Part shown: piece after piece, positions 42,820 through 50,627 of the stretch
Position numbering within the stretch: the stretch's first letter is position 1
How the letters are laid out: each line of letters opens with the position of its first letter
From: Bacillota bacterium
GTDB taxonomy: Bacteria; Bacillota; Clostridia; Tissierellales; Gottschalkiaceae
Direction: 5' to 3'
DNA: 64,000 nucleotides
NCBI GenBank assembly: GCA_023420895.1
Contig: JAEZUY010000021.1
Location: 1 to 64,000 of the forward strand
Notes under the pieces: model-generated
The model's database searches: none
Told to the model about the DNA's origin: nothing
What the model saw: the letters and a program-made list of their open reading frames with translations, nothing else
Program-made: the position numbers and the translations under genes

Positions 42820-43415
42820 TAAATCAACTCCCCAAACGCTTTTAATATTTTCATTCCTGTACTTCCGCTTTTCTCAGGGTGGAACTGCATTCCGTATATA
42901 TTTCCCTTTCCTACAACTGCAGGAACGTCTGCTCCGTATTCAGCATAGGCTATTACATCGTCCATCCTGTTCACATAATAAGAATGGACGAAATATACGT
43001 ATTCTCCTTCTTCAACGAATTTCATTATTTTATCGTCTCTTCTGAATATCAGGTCGTTCCATCCCATGTGAGGAACTTTAAGGCTTCCGTCAAATTTCAC
43101 GACTTCTCCTTTGAGTATTCCGAGTCCTTCGTATTCTCCGTCTTCGTAAGATTTTTCATATAAAAGCTGCATTCCGAGACATATTCCAAGAAGCGGCTTT
43201 CCTGAATCTGCATACTTCAGGACAGTTTCTAAAAGACCCGACTCTTTAAGTGACTTCATCGCATCTCTGTATGCTCCGACACCTGGAAGAATGAGACCGT
43301 CCGACTCCATAAGGTCTTTTTCTGTATCGACTATTCTGTTTTCATATCCTAATGTGTCTAAAGCATTCTTTATGCTGCTAAGATTTCCTACTCCGTAATC
43401 TACTATTCCTATCAC
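42819..43415 (-). CDS. hisH: Imidazole glycerol phosphate synthase subunit HisH
   Basis: The glutamine amidotransferase half of IGP synthase. VDYGVGNLSSIKNAL starts the class I domain. GICLGMQLL contains the nucleophilic Cys, and MQFHPEKSG the His and Glu of the triad. LPGVGAYRDAM forms the oxyanion region. The start is GTG at 43415 after AAAGGAGTG. Confidence 0.96.
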   Translation of the reverse strand: MIGIVDYGVGNLSSIKNALDTLGYENRIVDTEKDLMESDGLILPGVGAYRDAMKSLKESGLLETVLKYADSGKPLLGICLGMQLLYEKSYEDGEYEGLGILKGEVVKFDGSLKVPHMGWNDLIFRRDDKIMKFVEEGEYVYFVHSYYVNRMDDVIAYAEYGADVPAVVGKGNIYGMQFHPEKSGSTGMKILKAFGELI

Positions 43416-44000
43416 TTAAATCACTCCTTTTGTCGACATGACGTCAGTTATTCTCTCGTCATATCTTGTAGCCTTGTCTAAAGTTCTTCCGAATCCTTTG
43501 AACATGGATTCTATAACGTGGTGCGTATTTCCGTTAGAAATTACTCTCAGATGGACATTCGCCATTGCGGCATTCGAAAATCCTCTGAAGAATTCTTCTA
43601 CAAGTTCAGTATCGAAACTTCCAACCATTTCTCTGCTGAATTCAGTATCTATCTGAAGATACGGTCTTCCTCCAAGATCGAGCGCCGTAAGTGTAAGGAC
43701 TTCATCCATAGGAGTGAATGTATCTGCATATCTCACTATTCCTTTTTTATCTCCTATAGCTTCTTTTACAGCTTCTCCAAGGGTAATTCCTATATCTTCT
43801 ACAGTATGGTGACCGTCTATATGAAGGTCTCCGTCACATTTTACAGTCAAATCGAAAAGACCGTGTTTTGAAAAAAGTATAAGCATATGGTCAAGAAATC
43901 CTATTCCTGTATCTATATCGCTCTTGCCTGAGCCGTCTATATCTATCCTGATTTCTATATCTGTTTCTGTAGTCTTTCTCTTCTTTTCTGAAACTCTCAA
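43416..44000 (-). CDS. hisB: Imidazoleglycerol-phosphate dehydratase
   Basis: Monofunctional IGPD, 194 aa, without the phosphatase domain fused to it in enterobacteria. Metal-binding motifs HIDGHHTVEDIGI and STHHVIES-like (GNTHHVIESMFK) are present, with DIDTGIGFLDHML and KDLGGRPY-like (ALDLGGRPYLQ). The TTG at 44000 follows GGAGGTGAAAA and gives the standard length; reading from 44027 would start before that site. Confidence 0.95.
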   Translation of the reverse strand: MRVSEKKRKTTETDIEIRIDIDGSGKSDIDTGIGFLDHMLILFSKHGLFDLTVKCDGDLHIDGHHTVEDIGITLGEAVKEAIGDKKGIVRYADTFTPMDEVLTLTALDLGGRPYLQIDTEFSREMVGSFDTELVEEFFRGFSNAAMANVHLRVISNGNTHHVIESMFKGFGRTLDKATRYDERITDVMSTKGVI

Positions 44001-44039
44001 ATTTTCACCTCCAGTAAAAATCATCATTAAACAGCATAC

Positions 44040-44112
44040 CCGCAGAAATCCGGAATCCGGGAACTGAATATTTTATATCAGCATCCCGGCATTCGTATCC
44101 GTATCTCTGCGG
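44040..44112. repeat. Long imperfect hairpin in the hisC-hisB gap
   Basis: CCGCAGA (44040-44046) pairs with TCTGCGG (44106-44112), and inside it GAATCCGGGA pairs with TCCCGGCATTC with one bulge. The 195-bp gap is the largest within the his operon. There is no T-run on the minus strand, so it is not a simple terminator for the operon. An RNA processing or stability role is possible. Confidence 0.55.
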
Positions 44113-44195
44113 TTCTGTTTTATTCCAATATATCTATTTTACCGTTTATATCCGGTTTAGTCATCTTTTTTTAAAAAATCCGTCTTTTCTGAATA

Positions 44196-45260
44196 CTATC
44201 CGAGAATTTCTTTTAGCGAGTCTATAAATTTCTGATTTTCCATAATAGATCCCATGCTCACTCTCAGATGATTCTCAAGCGCTCCGCCTCTGAAAAGTCT
44301 TACAAGAATTCCTCTCTTTTTCAGTTCTTCAAATACTTTTTCTCCGTCAGGAACTTCGAAAAGAATGAAGTTCGTTACAGATTCATAAGGCTTCACATTT
44401 TCTATATTCTGAAGTTCTCTGAAAACTCTGTTCTTTTCACTGTTTATTATCTTTATATTGTCGCTTATAGTCTGCATATCGGAAAGAAGCTCCTCTGCAA
44501 CTATCTGAGACACACAGTTCAGATTGTAAGGCGCTTTTACTGCAGTTATCTTTCTTGCAATCTCAACTGATGAAAGAAGGTATCCGGTTCTCATAGCCGC
44601 AGCTCCGAAAGCTTTTGAGAAAGTTCTAAGAACTATAAGTCTGTCATAATTCAGAACTTCTTCTGCGACAGACTCTCCTCCGAATTCTATATAAGCTTCG
44701 TCTACAACTATAATGCTGTCTGTCTCTTCAATCAGTCTTATTATATCCTCTTTAGGAGTTGCAACTCCTGTAGGATTGTTAGGATTGCACAGAAATACGA
44801 TTTTAGCTTTATTTTCATTGGCCTTTTCTATAAGCTCATCCACTTTTATTCTGAAATCGTCAGCTTTAGGTATTTCCATGTACTTTCCGCCTAAAACTCC
44901 CGTGTTTATTCCGTACATTGAAAATGTAGGATTGTGAGATATGACTACGTCGTCCTTTTCTACAAATGTATTTAAAAGAACGTGAATCATCTCATCAGAT
45001 CCGTTTCCGACAACTATATTGTCAGAAGGAACGTTCACGTATCCTGATATCTTCTCTCTCAGAACGTCGCTGTTAGAATCAGGATACTGCATGAATTTAA
45101 GCTTTCCTATTCTCTCCATAACTCTCTCTCTAACTTCAACTCCGAGGTTGAAAGGGCTTTCGTTAGCATCGAGTTTTATATAGCCTTCATGCTCATTCGG
45201 AAGATACGGTTCAAATTCAAGAACGCTTTTTTTGAAAAATCTATTTGCTGTCATCTTCAA
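44196..45260 (-). CDS. hisC: Histidinol-phosphate aminotransferase
   Basis: HisC moves the amino group from glutamate to imidazole-acetol phosphate. YIKLDANESPFNLG, NGSDEMIHVL, FLCNPNNPTGVATP, VVDEAYIEFGG and RTFSKAFGAAAMRTGYL, with the PLP lysine, are all typical; GALENHLRVSMG ends the domain. Length is 354 aa. It overlaps hisD by 20 bases. Whether it starts at TTG 45260 or ATG 45254 is not decided by the ribosome site. Confidence 0.95.
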   Translation of the reverse strand: MKMTANRFFKKSVLEFEPYLPNEHEGYIKLDANESPFNLGVEVRERVMERIGKLKFMQYPDSNSDVLREKISGYVNVPSDNIVVGNGSDEMIHVLLNTFVEKDDVVISHNPTFSMYGINTGVLGGKYMEIPKADDFRIKVDELIEKANENKAKIVFLCNPNNPTGVATPKEDIIRLIEETDSIIVVDEAYIEFGGESVAEEVLNYDRLIVLRTFSKAFGAAAMRTGYLLSSVEIARKITAVKAPYNLNCVSQIVAEELLSDMQTISDNIKIINSEKNRVFRELQNIENVKPYESVTNFILFEVPDGEKVFEELKKRGILVRLFRGGALENHLRVSMGSIMENQKFIDSLKEILG

Positions 45261-46545
45261 ATCTCACTCTTACTGAATTTGCGTGTGCCTGAAGCCCTTC
45301 AGATTCAGCTATTGCTATTATCTTGTCTTTCTGCTTTTGAAGATTTTCCCTGCTGTAGTAGATTAAGCTTGATTTCTTAACGAAATCGTCAACTCCAAGC
45401 GGAGAATAGAATTTAGCAGTAGAACTTGTAGGAAGAGTGTGGTTAGTTCCTGCAAAATAATCTCCAAGAGGTTCAGTCGAATACTGTCCTAAGAATATTG
45501 CCCCGGCATTTTTTATGCTTGAGATCATTTCAAAAGGACTTTCAACCATAACTTCAAGGTGTTCAGGAGCAATTTCATTAGTATAGTAAAGAGCTTCTTC
45601 CATGTCTTTAGCTATTATTATAGCTCCGAAGTTTTTAAGAGATTCTTCTGCTATCTCTTTTCTGCTCAGTTCTGCAGTCTGTATTTTAAGTTCTTTTTCA
45701 ACTTCTTCTGCAAGCTTTTCACTAGTAGTAACGAGTATTGCCGATGCAAGCGTATCGTGTTCAGCCTGTGAAAGCATATCAGCAGCAACGTATCTAGGAT
45801 TTGCCGTTTCATCTGCAAGAACGAGTATTTCTGAAGGTCCTGCTATCATGTCTATATCAACGAATCCGTAAACTATTCTCTTAGCTATTGCAACGTAGAT
45901 ATTTCCAGGTCCGACTATTTTATATACTTTAGGTATTGTTTCTGTTCCGAATGCAAGAGCCGCTATACCTTGAGCTCCTCCTGCTTTGTATATCTTGTCA
46001 ACTCCTGCTATTTTAGCGGCAGCTAGGATATTTGCTGAAACTCCGCCGTCTTTTGAAGGAGGTGTCACCATTATTATCTCCTCAACTCCTGCAACTTTTG
46101 CAGGAACAGCATTCATAAGAACTGTAGATGGAAGCGGCGCAGTTCCTCCTGGAACGTATATTCCCACTTTTTCTATAGGATTGTACATCTGTCCCAGCAT
46201 TATTCCTTTTTTGCTGTTGTCCACCCATGAATTTATAAGCTGTTTCTGGTGGAATTCTCTTATATTCTCAGCAGCTTCTTCAAGAGCGTCTATCAGTTCC
46301 TTGTCGCAGCTGTTGTAAGCTTCTTCTATTTCTTCTTCTGTAACCTGAATTCTGTCGAGCTTAACTCCGTCGAATTTCTCAGTATATTCAAGAAGAGCCT
46401 TGTCTTTATTGTCTCTCACATTAGTTATTATATCTTCAACAGTTCTGTTCACTTCTCCGAATTCAAGCTGAGATCTGTTTAGAAGAGCATCTACTTCTTT
46501 CTGTATTTTGTCACTGCCGTCTTTTGTGTTTATTACTTTTATCAT
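45241..46545 (-). CDS. hisD: Histidinol dehydrogenase
   Basis: HisD performs the final two oxidations to histidine with NAD+ and zinc. GIYVPGGTAPLPSTVLMNA, GGAQGIAALAFGTETIP, GPGNIYVAIAKRIV, MIAGPSEILVLAD and AEHDTLASAILVTTS are conserved, and APEHLEVMVESP and GTNHTLPTSSTAKF hold catalytic His residues. Length (434 aa) is normal. It is followed by hisC with a coupled overlap. Confidence 0.97.
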   Translation of the reverse strand: MIKVINTKDGSDKIQKEVDALLNRSQLEFGEVNRTVEDIITNVRDNKDKALLEYTEKFDGVKLDRIQVTEEEIEEAYNSCDKELIDALEEAAENIREFHQKQLINSWVDNSKKGIMLGQMYNPIEKVGIYVPGGTAPLPSTVLMNAVPAKVAGVEEIIMVTPPSKDGGVSANILAAAKIAGVDKIYKAGGAQGIAALAFGTETIPKVYKIVGPGNIYVAIAKRIVYGFVDIDMIAGPSEILVLADETANPRYVAADMLSQAEHDTLASAILVTTSEKLAEEVEKELKIQTAELSRKEIAEESLKNFGAIIIAKDMEEALYYTNEIAPEHLEVMVESPFEMISSIKNAGAIFLGQYSTEPLGDYFAGTNHTLPTSSTAKFYSPLGVDDFVKKSSLIYYSRENLQKQKDKIIAIAESEGLQAHANSVRVRFEDDSK

Positions 46546-47178
46546 TTATTTCACCCCTACTAACTTGTCTATATCATCCATTATTTTTCTTATTCTGTCG
46601 TTTTTAAATTTGAAACTCGATTTATTCGCTATAAGTCTTGCAGATATATTTGCTATATCTTCAAGAACTACGAGTCCGTTTTCTCTCAGAGTTCTTCCAG
46701 TTTCGACTATATCGACTATTACATCTGAAAGTCCTATAAGAGGAGCAAGCTCAACCGAACCGTTCAGCTTTATTATATCAACCTGTCTCCCTGTGCTGAG
46801 AAAATATTTTTTAGCAACATTGGGATATTTAGTTGCAACTCTTATCTTTCTCGTAGGATCTATCTTATATCCTTCAGGAGCCGCAACTGAAAATTTGCAT
46901 TTCCCGAAATCAAGATCTGCTATTTCATATACCTGTCTGTCTTCTTCCATTATAGTGTCTTTTCCAACAAGTCCTATATCCACAGCCCCTCTTTCAACGT
47001 AGATTGGAACGTCGACAGCTTTTACTAAAACGTATCTGACTTTATTCTCTTCACTTGTCAGTATAAGTTTTCTGGATTCTTCTTCAAACTCTTTGCATGA
47101 AAGACCTATTTCCTTCAGCATCTGATATCCTTTATCTCCAAGTCTTCCTTTTGCTATAGCTATATCTAAATATTCCAT
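46546..47178 (-). CDS. hisG: ATP phosphoribosyltransferase, short form
   Basis: HisG catalyses the first and feedback-regulated step. At 210 aa it lacks the C-terminal regulatory domain and so belongs to the short HisG_S group, which works only with HisZ. AIAKGRLGDKGYQML, VDIGLVGKDTI and IVETGRTLRENGLVVLEDI are the phosphoribosyl-binding and substrate motifs. The ATG at 47178 is preferred because AGAGG overlaps the earlier ATG at 47184. One base separates it from hisD. Confidence 0.96.
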   Translation of the reverse strand: MEYLDIAIAKGRLGDKGYQMLKEIGLSCKEFEEESRKLILTSEENKVRYVLVKAVDVPIYVERGAVDIGLVGKDTIMEEDRQVYEIADLDFGKCKFSVAAPEGYKIDPTRKIRVATKYPNVAKKYFLSTGRQVDIIKLNGSVELAPLIGLSDVIVDIVETGRTLRENGLVVLEDIANISARLIANKSSFKFKNDRIRKIMDDIDKLVGVK

Positions 47179-47235
47179 AGTCATCCTCTTTCTAAAATAT
47201 TATTTTTGCGCTTAAATAAATATATTCTGATTCAT

Positions 47236-48387
47236 CTATATATTGATAATATTTTCTGCATTTTCGCTTTCAGCTTCGTCATAGTCTTCCACTCTTTCAA
47301 GAGTCACTATGAATCCTTCTTTTCTGAGTTCTTTAGCCTTTTCTATCGCTTCTTTTCTCTTGCCTTCCTTGTAGTTCACTTTATAATCTATAGTGAACAC
47401 AGGATCTTTTTCTATCTTGTTCTGAATCATCATTCCTTCAATAAGGTCGTCTACAGATATAGAAAATCCTGTCGCCGGAATCGTCTCTCCGTAGTAGTGA
47501 GTCAGATTGTCGTATCTTCCTCCGCTTAGGATTCTGTCTCCGTATCCTTCAAGATATCCTTTGAACATCATTCCCGTATAGTAGTCCAGATTGTTTATGA
47601 GTCCAAGGTCAAGCGATACATACTCTTCATATCCGTAGTCTTTTATGAATTTGTATATCTCTTTCAGCTCTTCAAGAGCGCTGCTCATCTTGTCATTTAC
47701 TGAATATTTTGCAGCTTCTTCAAGAGTCTCTTCAAAACTTCCGTAAAGACTAGGCATAGCATCGATTGCTTTTTTCAGTTCGTCGCTTATTTCAAGCGTA
47801 TCCACATAGTTTCTGAGCTCTACGAAGTTCTTGTACTCTATGAGATTCTTAAGATTCATCTTCTCTTCTTCAGAAAGATCTGTAGAGTTGAGAAGACCTT
47901 TATAGTATCCGGCATTTCCAAGTTCTATCTTGAAATTAACTCCGCATTCTAAAAGACTCTCTATAGCTGAAACGATGACTTCACCGTCTGCTTCCGCATT
48001 AGGATTTCCGAAATATTCTATTCCAGTCTGTGTGCGCTCTCTTTTTATCTCGCTCTTCATTTTAAAAACTTGAGTCGAATAGCACACTTTATAAATTCCT
48101 TTATCGCTCTTGTAGTTTTTCGCGATTATTCTCGCTATAGGTATAGTGGCATCCGGTCTTAAAGTCAGAATTTCTCCCGAACTGTCTATAAGCTTGAACA
48201 TTTCGTCTTTAAGTATAGTGCTCTTTATAGAAGAGAATATTTCATAATATTCGATTGTGGGTGTCGAAACTCTCTTGTATCCGAAACTCTTAAACACCCC
48301 TCTTATTTTTTTTACAATATCTTCTTTAATTTTATATTCCTTGAATAACTCGTCACTTACTCCTTCAGGTGTTTCAAAACCTTTCAT
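47236..48387 (-). CDS. hisZ: ATP phosphoribosyltransferase regulatory subunit
   Basis: HisZ is a catalytically inactive histidyl-tRNA synthetase relative that forms the octameric transferase with short HisG and senses histidine. FGYKRVSTPTIEYYE, FKLIDSSGEILTLRPDATIPIAR (class II motif 2 region), ERTQTGIEYFG and YYTGMMFKGYLEGYGDRILSG (motif-3-like region) show the fold. The anticodon-binding domain is absent. The ATG at 48387 has GGAGG seven bases upstream. It is the first gene of the operon. Confidence 0.95.
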   Translation of the reverse strand: MKGFETPEGVSDELFKEYKIKEDIVKKIRGVFKSFGYKRVSTPTIEYYEIFSSIKSTILKDEMFKLIDSSGEILTLRPDATIPIARIIAKNYKSDKGIYKVCYSTQVFKMKSEIKRERTQTGIEYFGNPNAEADGEVIVSAIESLLECGVNFKIELGNAGYYKGLLNSTDLSEEEKMNLKNLIEYKNFVELRNYVDTLEISDELKKAIDAMPSLYGSFEETLEEAAKYSVNDKMSSALEELKEIYKFIKDYGYEEYVSLDLGLINNLDYYTGMMFKGYLEGYGDRILSGGRYDNLTHYYGETIPATGFSISVDDLIEGMMIQNKIEKDPVFTIDYKVNYKEGKRKEAIEKAKELRKEGFIVTLERVEDYDEAESENAENIINI

Positions 48388-48569
48388 AATCAAGCCTCCG
48401 TTCTCTTTTTTCCTATATACATTATAACACTAACTTTATATTCTTTTTCTTTTTTCTTGCTCTTTATTCAATTTATCTGATAAATCTCTACTTTTATATT
48501 TTTAAATTTTGTATCCTATTCTTCTTTGCTTTATTGCTTTATTATGGTAAAGTTTTATCTTATAATAAG

Positions 48570-48598
48570 ATTATATTAATTATAATAGGCATTGTCAA
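48570..48598 (-). promoter_or_regulatory. Consensus promoter of the his operon
   Basis: TTGACA (48593-48598) and TATAAT (48570-48575) on the minus strand are separated by 17 bases, a perfect consensus. The leader to hisZ is about 175 bases, AT-rich, with no His codon run, T-box or terminator hairpin that I can see. A second possible -10 (TTATAATG) lies at about 48421-48428. Confidence 0.8.
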
Positions 48599-48646
48599 CA
48601 TTAAAACTGTTAAATCGAAGTTAAGTTTCAATGCTGAAATCGCGAA

Positions 48647-48842
48647 TTATTTTAAAAATTCTGATATGACAACGCCAAGAAGCATTCCTATTGCCGCTCC
48701 GAGCAGAAGATTCTCAAAAAAGAATCCTATAACCAGTCCTGCTACAAGACCGAATATTATAAATTCTATCTCTTTAAAAAAGCTTTTCTTTTCTGTTTTC
48801 CTGCTGCCTCTTCTGTCTGTTCTTACACTTGAGCCCTTTCAT
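48647..48842 (-). pseudogene. Small glycine-zipper membrane protein gene with +1 frameshift
   Basis: ATG at 48842 follows AGAGGAAAG. After three codons the frame is lost because of one extra G in AAAGGGCTC (48834-48836) and the frame stops after 22 codons. Without that G the gene reads 64 residues: a basic N-terminus (SVRTDRRGSRKTEKKSFF) and a hydrophobic, glycine-rich body (FGLVAGLVIGFF, LLLGAAIGMLLGVVIS), ending TAA at 48647. The second frame has no start codon of its own. It may be decayed, phase-variable, or a sequencing error. I do not recognise the family. Confidence 0.6.
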
Positions 48843-48957
48843 CTTTCCTCTGTTCTCATACTAATCTTATCCCTCTGTTTATTTTTATACCTTATAATTA
48901 TATCAGCAACTCAGCTATTTTCAATCGTTTTATGAATAATAGTCCCGTATTGAAAAG

Positions 48958-48995
48958 AAAAAATCTCTGAATTTATTCATATTCAGAGATTTTTT
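48958..48995. terminator. Terminator after znuB
   Basis: AAAAAATCTCTGAAT and ATTCAGAGATTTTTT form a 15-bp stem with an eight-base loop. It works in either direction and ends the znuCB unit. Confidence 0.88.
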
Positions 48996-49028
48996 CTAAT
49001 TTATTTCTAATACCATTTTCTGTTATTT

Positions 49029-49850
49029 CTATTTTCTGCTTTTAGTTTTAATAATGCTTCCATTTCTAACTTTTGAATAAGTCCCTGCTATGAGCATTCC
49101 GGCTACGGCTATTATGACTATTGCTCCCCCAGGTTTAAGACCGTAATAATACGATACAGTTATTCCGGACATCATATAGATTATTCCCAGTATAACTGAT
49201 ATTATATACGTCTGTTTATAAGATCTTCCAAGCATAAGCGCCGCTGTGACTGGAAGAACTATGAGTGATGCAACCATAAGCGCTCCTACAATCTTGCATG
49301 ATATGGCAATCGTTATTGCTGAGAGCAGTGTGAAAAGTCCGTTTACAAAATTCACATTCACTCCTGAAAGCTTTGCCAGAAAAGGGTCTATCGAAAGATT
49401 CAGAAGACCTCCATAATAAAATATCCCGCACAGTATAACAGCCACAAATATTACAGCTACCTGCACAACGTCTGCTGTAGTCACTGCAGATATGCTTCCG
49501 AAAAGATACGATTCAAAAGTGTTTCCTCCCGGAGCAAAATCTGAAAGTATAGCTGCAAAACCGAGTCCTGTGCTCATTATTACTGCTGTAGCCATATCAC
49601 CGTACTGAGGAAATCTCTTTCTTATCTTTTCTATAGAGAATGCTGCAAATATACATACAGCTATTGCCCCTATAACTGGATTAATTCCTAAAATCAGACC
49701 GAGTCCGACTCCGGCAAGAGATGTATGAGAAAGAGCATCCCCTATCATTGACGTTCTTCTGTTTACCATAACGACCCCTATTGTAGGAATCATAAGCGAA
49801 AGCATAAATCCGACTAAAAGAGCTTTTCGCATAAAATCATATTCTAACAT
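49029..49850 (-). CDS. znuB: Zinc ABC transporter permease
   Basis: An ABC-3 family permease with about eight membrane segments in 273 residues. MIPTIGVVMVNRRTSMIGDALSH, with ALSHTSLAGVGLG, and CKIVGALMVASLIVLPVTAAL are the family signatures. It carries the metal released by ZnuA across the membrane. It overlaps znuC by 14 bases. The C-terminus is basic (KTKSRK). Confidence 0.92.
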   Translation of the reverse strand: MLEYDFMRKALLVGFMLSLMIPTIGVVMVNRRTSMIGDALSHTSLAGVGLGLILGINPVIGAIAVCIFAAFSIEKIRKRFPQYGDMATAVIMSTGLGFAAILSDFAPGGNTFESYLFGSISAVTTADVVQVAVIFVAVILCGIFYYGGLLNLSIDPFLAKLSGVNVNFVNGLFTLLSAITIAISCKIVGALMVASLIVLPVTAALMLGRSYKQTYIISVILGIIYMMSGITVSYYYGLKPGGAIVIIAVAGMLIAGTYSKVRNGSIIKTKSRK

Positions 49851-50508
49851 TTTCTACCGCCCCATCCGATATTCTGTACACTCTTTCTACATAATTCTTA
49901 ACGAGTTCAAATTCATGTGTGACCATGACTATAGTTATATTCTCATCTCTGTTCAGAGCCACAATTCTCTTGAAGAACTGTTCCTTGCTCTTCTGATCCA
50001 CTCCTACAGTAGGCTCGTCCAGCACTAGAATTTTAGGATCATTTACAAGCGCCCTTGCTATCATTATTCTCTGCTGCTGACCTCCGCTGAGCTCATTGAA
50101 AGGTCTGTCAGTGTACTTTTCCATTCCCATTTTCTTTATAGCTTCGGCGGCCTTTATTTTATGTCTTTTTCTAGGTATTTTTATTATTCCGAAATCTTCA
50201 TACAGATTAAGGCTGACTAATTCGCAGCATGTGACAGGGAAACTTATCTTATTAGTAGCATTTACCTGAGGAACGTAACCTATATCTTTAAAAGATTTAT
50301 AGTTCTTTATATCTTTTCCCATAATTTCAACCGTTCCGCTCTCTCTTTCCAAGTTTCCGAGTATAAGCTTTAAAAGTGTCGATTTTCCGCTTCCGTTGTC
50401 GCCCTGTATAACTGCAAATTCACCTTCTTCAATAGCGAAACTAACATCGTCTATTATTTTCTCTCCTGTATATCCGAATGTCAGATTTTTCACCTCTATA
50501 CAGCTCAT
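49837..50508 (-). CDS. znuC: Zinc ABC transporter ATP-binding protein
   Basis: A 223-residue ABC ATPase with Walker A GDNGSGKSTLLKL at about residue 36, signature ELSGGQQQRIMIARAL, Walker B ILVLDEPTVGVD and switch His in VTHEFEL. It powers ZnuB. AAAGGCGG precedes the ATG. It lies 120 bases after znuA, with a stable hairpin in the gap. Confidence 0.93.
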   Translation of the reverse strand: MSCIEVKNLTFGYTGEKIIDDVSFAIEEGEFAVIQGDNGSGKSTLLKLILGNLERESGTVEIMGKDIKNYKSFKDIGYVPQVNATNKISFPVTCCELVSLNLYEDFGIIKIPRKRHKIKAAEAIKKMGMEKYTDRPFNELSGGQQQRIMIARALVNDPKILVLDEPTVGVDQKSKEQFFKRIVALNRDENITIVMVTHEFELVKNYVERVYRISDGAVENVRI

Positions 50509-50552
50509 CTAAGCACCGCCTTTCTATACATTAATTTTCCGAATCATAATTT

Positions 50553-50584
50553 CATCCCGGGCATAATGCACCGGGATGTTTTTT
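50553..50584. terminator. Hairpin in the znuA-znuC gap, with T-run on the plus strand
   Basis: CATCCCGG (50553-50560) pairs with CCGGGATG (50571-50578). The T-run follows on the plus strand, opposite to the genes. For znu mRNA it is a hairpin without a U tail, possibly lowering or stabilising znuCB expression. For antisense RNA it would be a terminator. Confidence 0.5.
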
Positions 50585-50627
50585 AGTGATTCTTTTTATC
50601 ATTTTCTCTATTATCTATTCTACATCA

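Noticed and set aside
48388..48569. Attenuator, T-box or leader peptide in the his leader
   Set aside because: No AGGGTGG-like T-box core, no His codon run and no terminator hairpin are visible in the 175-base leader.
48534..48935. Plus-strand open frame of 133 codons
   Set aside because: It crosses the his promoter and the antisense of the small membrane gene, has no ribosome site and poor composition.
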